Part shown: positions 58,638 to 64,000 of the stretch, one piece after another
How positions within the stretch are numbered: position 1 is the first letter of the stretch
Layout of the letters: each line of letters opens with the position of its first letter
Assembly (NCBI GenBank): GCA_026027325.1
Contig: JAMSLZ010000011.1
Location: 930,001 to 994,000 of the forward strand
Reading direction: 5' to 3'
Source: Actinomucor elegans
Lineage: Eukaryota; Mucoromycota; Mucoromycetes; Mucorales; Mucoraceae
DNA: 64,000 nt
Position numbers and translations under genes: made by a program
Notes under the pieces: model-generated
The model's input: only the letters and a program-made list of their open reading frames with translations
What the model was told of the DNA's origin: nothing
Databases searched by the model: none

Positions 58638-60508
58638 AGCAAAATGAAAGTACTTTCATGACTATATTATGAAAGTTATCCAATGAAAAATAAAGATTTT
58701 AGAGCAATCTAATTTTTTTTGGATCAATGTTTAAAGTAGACATCATTTTGCACATATTCTGGGCTTTTTTGAAGAGTGTAATATAAAATAAGCCTTTGTT
58801 CGCAACAGTAACGAACAATTCCCTCGATACACAATATATATATATATATATATATATTACCGCATATTTATCTTCCTTCTTATTCTTACAGCTATATTTT
58901 TCAAGTATTTGATATAGAACTAGTTGTCTATAGCAAACGAAGATAGAATCGTTAAAGTTAACAAGTAATTAGTTAACAAAGGCTGATACTTCAATAGTTT
59001 ACAATATAGAAGAATGATAATCTAGTAGTCATGTAGTAGGCTTGGCACTCAAGAGGTTGCTTGCGAGTTTGTCCACATAAAAAGACCAAAATATACTCGT
59101 GAAAGAGATACAGGAATACTCTTAAAAGAAAACAGAAGCAAGTGTAAAAAAATATATGATGAATAAGTAATCTCAATTAAGCACCAAGAATAGCACTTGA
59201 TCGAATCAATTGTATTACAGTGTGTATTAGAGACGATTAACAATAATGAAAGCATTCAGTAGATAGTAAGGAAATAATGCATACTTTTTTTTTAAAAAAA
59301 AAGAGAGAATTAGATAATAAACTCTGCTGCTTGAGTGTTCTTTTCTATAATTGATAAGCTCTCGATAAAATGATAATATACTGTTGAGTAGTCACTAATG
59401 AACTAACATCATAATGTTAAAGCTAATTCTTGACAGAAGTTTTATAAAGTGTAAAACATAAATCATCAATATTATTCTTCCACCAATAACATATTATCAC
59501 CAAGCAAACATGAATTCCAACCTATCACTAGAACACATGAGAAATAAGGTACTTGGAGCGACATGCTAACCCCCAAAACTGTGTAAAGACATTTTCTACG
59601 ATGTTTGCATCAATTTTTCTTGCAGTGGCCAACCCAGAGCCAATCAACTTTTTAAATATGCATTTTGATACTATTTTAAGTGACATAAATAACCAACATC
59701 TCCAATACAAGTTACAAGTTTTTGTATAGTTCAATTCTGCATCTCATGGAGTAAATTGTTTCAAGCTGCCTTTCGATAAAATATTGATTGTCATGTTCTA
59801 AAAATACAGCCATAACTCGAACGCTTAACATATAATAGAATACATGGGGAATAAGAATTGATACTATCAATTATATTTAACCTATTACTTGACTATTCCG
59901 TTTCGAAACTTCAATACTCTCATTTTCCAAAAAAGGGGAGCTAAAGATTTTGGTCCAACAATATGGGAGAAATAACAAGTTTATCTTTTTTAATGACTGG
60001 ACTTATAAAAATATGACTTTAGCTGAATATTTCTTTTGTTATTTCATTCTTTCTCTTCACTATTTGTTTTTTTACCATCTATATAACTTGATACTGAAAC
60101 TGCCAACAAATAATAGTGCTTCCAAATCCAAAGATACTCTTCTTTATTCACTATTCAATCCAGTGAGTAATAGTTAACTAACTTTAATTAATATGTATAC
60201 GATATTATGACCTTATGGGGCCCTTAGAATAAAATAGATAAATAACACCGGATACATAATAAGAAACGAGTAAATACACCTTCAATGACTATTACATACT
60301 GAACTAAAAGTAAGGAAGCTCATGCATGATTAATCAATATACTTCAAATTGATATTGCCCAACGAAGAGGGCAAGACCATAAAACTGTAATTAAGGTTTT
60401 GATATAGGCTCAAGAGAACAAGAATTAAAGAGTTACTAAACAGCAAAACGAATTTATTGACAAGTTCAGTGTATGCTAGTACTTACTTTTCTTAAATAAG
60501 AGATAGAT

Positions 60509-60785
60509 ACAGTAAAATTACACCATGGTTTAAAAAATTAAAAGTACAGAGGTTAAGGTCATATTAAGATTCACTTGAAAATCATGTAATTATAAAGTAA
60601 ATTGCAAGTTAACCTGTTCCTTGAGTGAATTAAAAGTGAATTTCAGGTTAATCTGTCCCTGAAGCGAATCTCAAATGAATTCAAGTTAACTTTAATTTAC
60701 TCCCTTATGCAGCAATTCTCCTGCAAATTGGATTAACTTGAATTCGCTTGAATTTTTTCCATAGTTTATGGTGGTCACCCTTATC
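60509..60785. mobile_element. MITE-like element with inner inverted and tandem repeats
   Basis: Ends are imperfect inverted repeats: ACACCATGGTTTAAAAAATT on the left against the complement of AATTTTTTCCATAGTTTATG on the right, with TA at both edges. Inside, two near-tandem copies of AAGTGAATTxCAGGTTAATC-like sequence with CTGTTCCTTGAG/CTGTCCCTGAAG, then the inverted GAATTCAAGTTAAC and TTAACTTGAATTC. No coding capacity. This is the layout of a small non-autonomous DNA transposon. Confidence 0.4.
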
Positions 60786-60834
60786 ATTGTTTCAGAAGTT
60801 ACAATACATTTTCAACATCTCTTTATTCTAACTT

Positions 60835-61210
60835 TATGTCCCATCTGATACCCATTACATGTTCAAAATGAAGAATTACATCTTATTTGGATGATGTGCT
60901 GAGGTTACATCATGTTTTTATAATTGACATTAAATTACAAGCATTTCGTGCAAACTTGATTTACGGATCTTAGTGCAGTATTGCATTTGACGACTAATAC
61001 TTACTAATAATGACCTACTATATCCATTAAAACCGTTGTTTAATTTCTGAATATTGAATACATAATTTTCAAAAGTTATATATATGTAAATGACATACTT
61101 TTTTCAAACAAGTTTGATCAAATGATCCATAAACTCCTTATCGATCTCGGCTACATGTCGCAATTGGTTGTAATGTCATTCACCCATAGCAAGCTACAGC
61201 ATCTTTCTAT
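60835..61210 (+). repeat. Dispersed intergenic repeat, three tandem copies
   Basis: Copies at about 60835-60882 (CATTACATGTTCAAAATGAAG), 60955-61034 (GCAGTATTGCATTTGACGAC, ACCTACTATATCCATTAAAA) and 61141-61210 (CGATCTCGGCTACATGTCGC, GCTACAGCATCTTTCTA). Spacing ~130 and ~180 bp. Confidence 0.5.
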
Positions 61211-61619
61211 ATACCCACTATGACTTCAATATCCCCCCCCCCCAATGACTACTGTTCGTTTGTTAATTCACCGGTAGTTGCCGTATTGCCGACTAAAATT
61301 TTGCTACCCAAATAGGGGGTGTTTCCCTTTACTAAAGTCTTCTTGTGAGCAACGCCTATAATGTATGAGATCTCAGTAGTTTAGTGGAGGGCGTTCTAAC
61401 CCTTCCTTTGCTTGTGTGTCCCCTCTCAAAGACTTGATTGGTGTACATGTCGTGCACTTGTTGTTTGAAACAATCACTAATGTACGATCTACCTAGATAC
61501 TAACTAAATTTGTCCAAATTTCCATGGTTCATCAAGCAATGTTAAAGGTAGATACTAAACTTTCACAGTGGTTCATGGACTATAAGTGTTGCCGAATCCC
61601 ATACAAAATTCATCTTTTA

Positions 61620-63596
61620 TTAAGTTTTATTTACCAATCTATTATTGTACACTTTACTAAATGCTTCTAGATTCAAATCAGCCACCAGCTTAAGCTTAAG
61701 ACCCAATGCTCGAATCTCTTCTTCTAATCCCAAAACTTCAACTGTGCTTTCTTGCGGTATCAACTTGCCATGTTGCGCTACATATTGTAACTGACGCGAC
61801 AGCCTTTCATACATCAGTTGGAATATGGGTGATGTTTGCTTGACATTATGTACCATCCAGGCCTCCCAAAACGTCATTGTCTTTGATGAGATACCAGTAT
61901 TTGTCAGGGCTGCAGTCTGACATGTATGATGAGCTAATTGTCTATATATACTTTCATCTAATACCAACGGTGTTGCATTGAGTTGAATCAATTTTGCATA
62001 CACTTGCTTTTTGAGTGTTCGGATATGACATGCATCCAAGTGACTGCCAGTTAATTGACGGTAAGGCACCAGCATGATGGCTATCACCAGCAAGTGCTGA
62101 AATTCATATCGAAACTGATGTGTCATTCTCTTTTGATCAAACTGAAAAGTGACTGGCCACTTTTCAGACGCTGTTTCGTCTGTAACAAGATGAACTAAAC
62201 CTGCATAATATACATGTTGAAAACTGTTGGAGGCACCAAACCGTTTCCATGCTGAGGATAACCAAACATCAACACTGTCCAGTGGGTATTGATGCTTGAC
62301 AAAGCATCGATACTCAAATTCAGCACATGTTTCGATCAAAAAGTTTCGATAATGACTAAGCACGCGATTAGCGCAATTCTAAATATCAAGATGATGATCC
62401 AAGTTAGCGATAAGCTTTTCTTTTGTTTCCTTTTTTTTTATTATTTCTTTTCTTATCTTTACCAATTTGATGGCTTCCAGGATAGCAAAGCACTGTTTCA
62501 AAGCTTTGGCATATTTTCCTTCTGCAAAATAACGCACCATGGTATCAATTAAGCGCATGGTATTTTGCTGGTGTTGTTGATGCTGCTGTTGCTGTGGTTG
62601 CTGTAATGGTTGTGGCTGCAATAGCAAGGATTCAAAAGTAGATCTGAGCCAGTCGACTTGATTACCAATATGTTTGGAATATTTTAACTGTTGAATGATT
62701 AAATCACTATCAAGTACATCATGGATATGATGTTTTGTTATATATGATGGCCAATGCCAAGGCAATGCAGTATGACCAGAAACAACTGCTGCAATATGAG
62801 GATATGAAGCAATAGGATGCATTAAAGACACCAAAATGCGACAGAGCTCTTGTATGATAACTTGCAGAAAAGTCCAATCGTGTTGCTGTTCAAAAGCTCG
62901 ATCTACACGCCGCCAGTAACGCTCGGCTTTTTTGCGTTTATCTCGGCCTGATGGGCCATCTAAGTTTGGACGAAAACTAAGATTAGGATCAAATAAAAGG
63001 TCATGGCGCAACTGAAGGCTTTTAAAGATATGATTAACGGATAGTTCTTTAAGTGTGTCGTAAGTGATAGGCGGTGTCCAATTGACTGGCGATGGTGGCG
63101 GTGGTGGAGATGAATCAATGGATGGTTTATTTTGACAGGTGGTGGCTGAATTGCTGATAGGACGCTTATTGCTGAATCGTCTTATGACCTTTTTGAATAA
63201 ATGGATGTTGTGTTGCAAATGAAGATAATGATGGTGGTATCGTTTGATATTGTTTTGGTAATAAGAAGCACCGCTGGTATAGCGAAGACGGTTGATAATA
63301 GACGATGTAAGTTGCGGTTGTCTATAATAACAATGAGACCATGAGCAATGGTTTTTATAGTATAGTTTAGAAAGTGATTTGAAGAACAGATGGTGGTGGT
63401 TGGGTAATACAATGTGTGACTTGGGTAGTACTGATGATTGTTCAGTTGAAGAGGAGGAGTTCAATGTGGCCGTGACTATAGCTGCATCACTGGTTACTAC
63501 CGTAGCTTCATTATCAGTATCTGCTAATGATTGACTCGGTTGATTTGGTTGCTGGTTTGGCTGTTGATTATCTTTGTAATGATCTTCTCTTAACAT
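61620..63596 (-). CDS. SOK1: TCP11/SOK1-family protein
   Basis: Two exons: 63596..62463 and 62378..61620; intron 84 nt (GTAAAG...CTAAC...TTTAG), longer than the local norm; 630 residues. Yeast Sok1 is a suppressor in the cAMP-protein kinase A pathway; mammalian TCP11 acts in sperm cAMP signalling. Seen: HIFKSLQLRHDLLFDPNLSF then RPNLDG and KKAERYWRRVDRAF (the conserved T-complex 11 block), LCRILVSLMHP, a Gln-rich loop (PQPLQQPQQQQHQQH), FAILEAIKL|NCANRVLSHY across the join, FEAWMVHN-like helices and VEVLGLEEEIRALGLKLKLV at the end. The N-terminal third is Ser/Thr/Asn/Gln-rich and disordered. The frame is open upstream to 63770 but that stretch is translated homopolymer and is probably leader. 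Confidence 0.82.
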
Positions 63597-64000
63597 GCAA
63601 TTTAATGGAATATTTTTGCTGAAACAAGTGTCTTGATAGTATAAAGTCTTTTTTTTTATAATATATATATATAATGAAAAAGAGAAAGAAAAGGTGAAAA
63701 CTAAAAAAAAAAAAAAAAGTTTTTTCTTCTCAGTTGCATCATTTTGAATCAGCATGGATATTTTAGCCATGCTTTATTGAAACCTTCCATATCCGGTCTT
63801 TTTTCCGCTTTTTCAGGGCGATCGACTAACTGTTATCATGCAAGCTGAGCTGTAGTACCAGAAGCTCACCAGTCATTCCACAGTATTCTGAATCCCGACC
63901 TAGTATAAATTCAGCACACTGTGCCGAGAAGCAACATTATACCATTTTTGTCTTTTCGCTTTCCTCGCGTTGAATGTTATAATATGGTACATTCCGTTTA
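63597..64000. other. Leader and promoter of SOK1-like gene, right edge
   Basis: A16/T-rich tracts and a TA microsatellite (about 63662-63673) in the SOK1-like leader. Further right is a pyrimidine-rich stretch (63945-63970). Nothing else recognised. Confidence 0.5.

Larger units (their letters stand above)
57412..61619. other. Gene-poor spacer with repeats
   Basis: 4.2 kb. C9 run near 57750, a TA microsatellite (58837-58857), a C10 run near 61233, the MITE-like element and three dispersed repeats. Minus frames at 58299-58637 (112 codons; NPPMKLEINKAYYSAIPNHF) and 59528-59734 are protein-like in places but unsupported; the first might be a small gene or relic. Confidence 0.4.

Noticed and set aside
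61355..61445. tRNA-like stretch with TAGTTTAGTGG (box A pattern)
   Set aside because: No acceptor-stem or anticodon-stem pairing can be drawn and the downstream box B match is weak.
63596..63770. 58-codon N-terminal extension of the SOK1-like protein
   Set aside because: The extension is translated A/T homopolymers and TA repeats (Phe, Lys, Tyr/Ile runs); the ATG at 63596 gives a normal N-terminus.
1..64000. CRISPR arrays, bacterial operons, phage or rRNA genes
   Set aside because: Nothing of these types is visible; gene structures are spliced and eukaryotic throughout.

Overview
This window is nuclear DNA from a filamentous fungus, most likely an early-diverging one of the Mucoromycota (Mucorales type). 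The evidence is an AT-rich sequence, genes cut by many very short GT-AG introns (mostly 48-60 nt) with CTAAC/CTAAT-like branch sites, a homocitrate synthase of the fungal alpha-aminoadipate lysine pathway, Cdc10-type septin and Zds proteins, eIF3e (absent from S. cerevisiae), and long single-exon F-box/leucine-rich proteins of the kind expanded in Mucorales. No species is claimed. The gene models were built by hand: an exon join was accepted only when splice signals, reading phase and protein-family continuity agreed.

Layout. 1-20.9 kb is gene-rich: COQ7 (cut by the left edge, minus), a WRAP53/TCAB1-like WD40 protein (plus) convergent with a PRPP-synthetase family subunit (minus), a secreted HsbA-like protein (minus), eIF3e (minus), an F-box/LRR protein (plus), two tandem alpha/beta-hydrolases of the hormone-sensitive-lipase type (plus) and a 12-exon SPX-EXS (XPR1/SYG1) protein (minus). 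20.9-27.5 kb is gene-poor, with one small predicted secreted protein and several unrecognised coding-like fragments. 27.5-44.5 kb holds a second F-box protein, a Kelch-repeat membrane protein, the septin, a Zds_C protein, nicotinate phosphoribosyltransferase and homocitrate synthase. 44.5-51.6 kb is a gene-poor stretch with a decayed Tc1/mariner transposase and repeats. 51.6-57.4 kb holds a C2H2 zinc-finger protein with a polyglutamine tract and a 979-residue coiled-coil protein with three SAFSFIN-like motifs. 57.4-61.6 kb is again gene-poor. A TCP11/SOK1-family gene fills 61.6-63.6 kb.

The genes are ordinary, independently transcribed housekeeping and regulatory genes; I see no operon or metabolic cluster. 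The only locally related pair is the tandem hydrolases. COQ7 (ubiquinone), PRPP synthetase and NAPRT (PRPP-dependent NAD salvage), homocitrate synthase (lysine) and XPR1 (phosphate) are metabolic; septin, Zds, SOK1 and F-box proteins are cell-cycle or signalling related.

The less ordinary content is in the spacers: a degenerate repeat of about 150-180 bp in at least 14 copies, all in one orientation, alone or as dimers and trimers; two short poly(A/T) insertions bounded by direct repeats of 13 and 15 bp, which look like extremely truncated retro-insertions; a MITE-like element; and short open protein-like pieces that look like gene relics. I found no convincing new multi-gene system. The best candidates for something undescribed are the dispersed repeat, the SAFSFIN coiled-coil protein and the small secreted gene at 22.4-22.7 kb.
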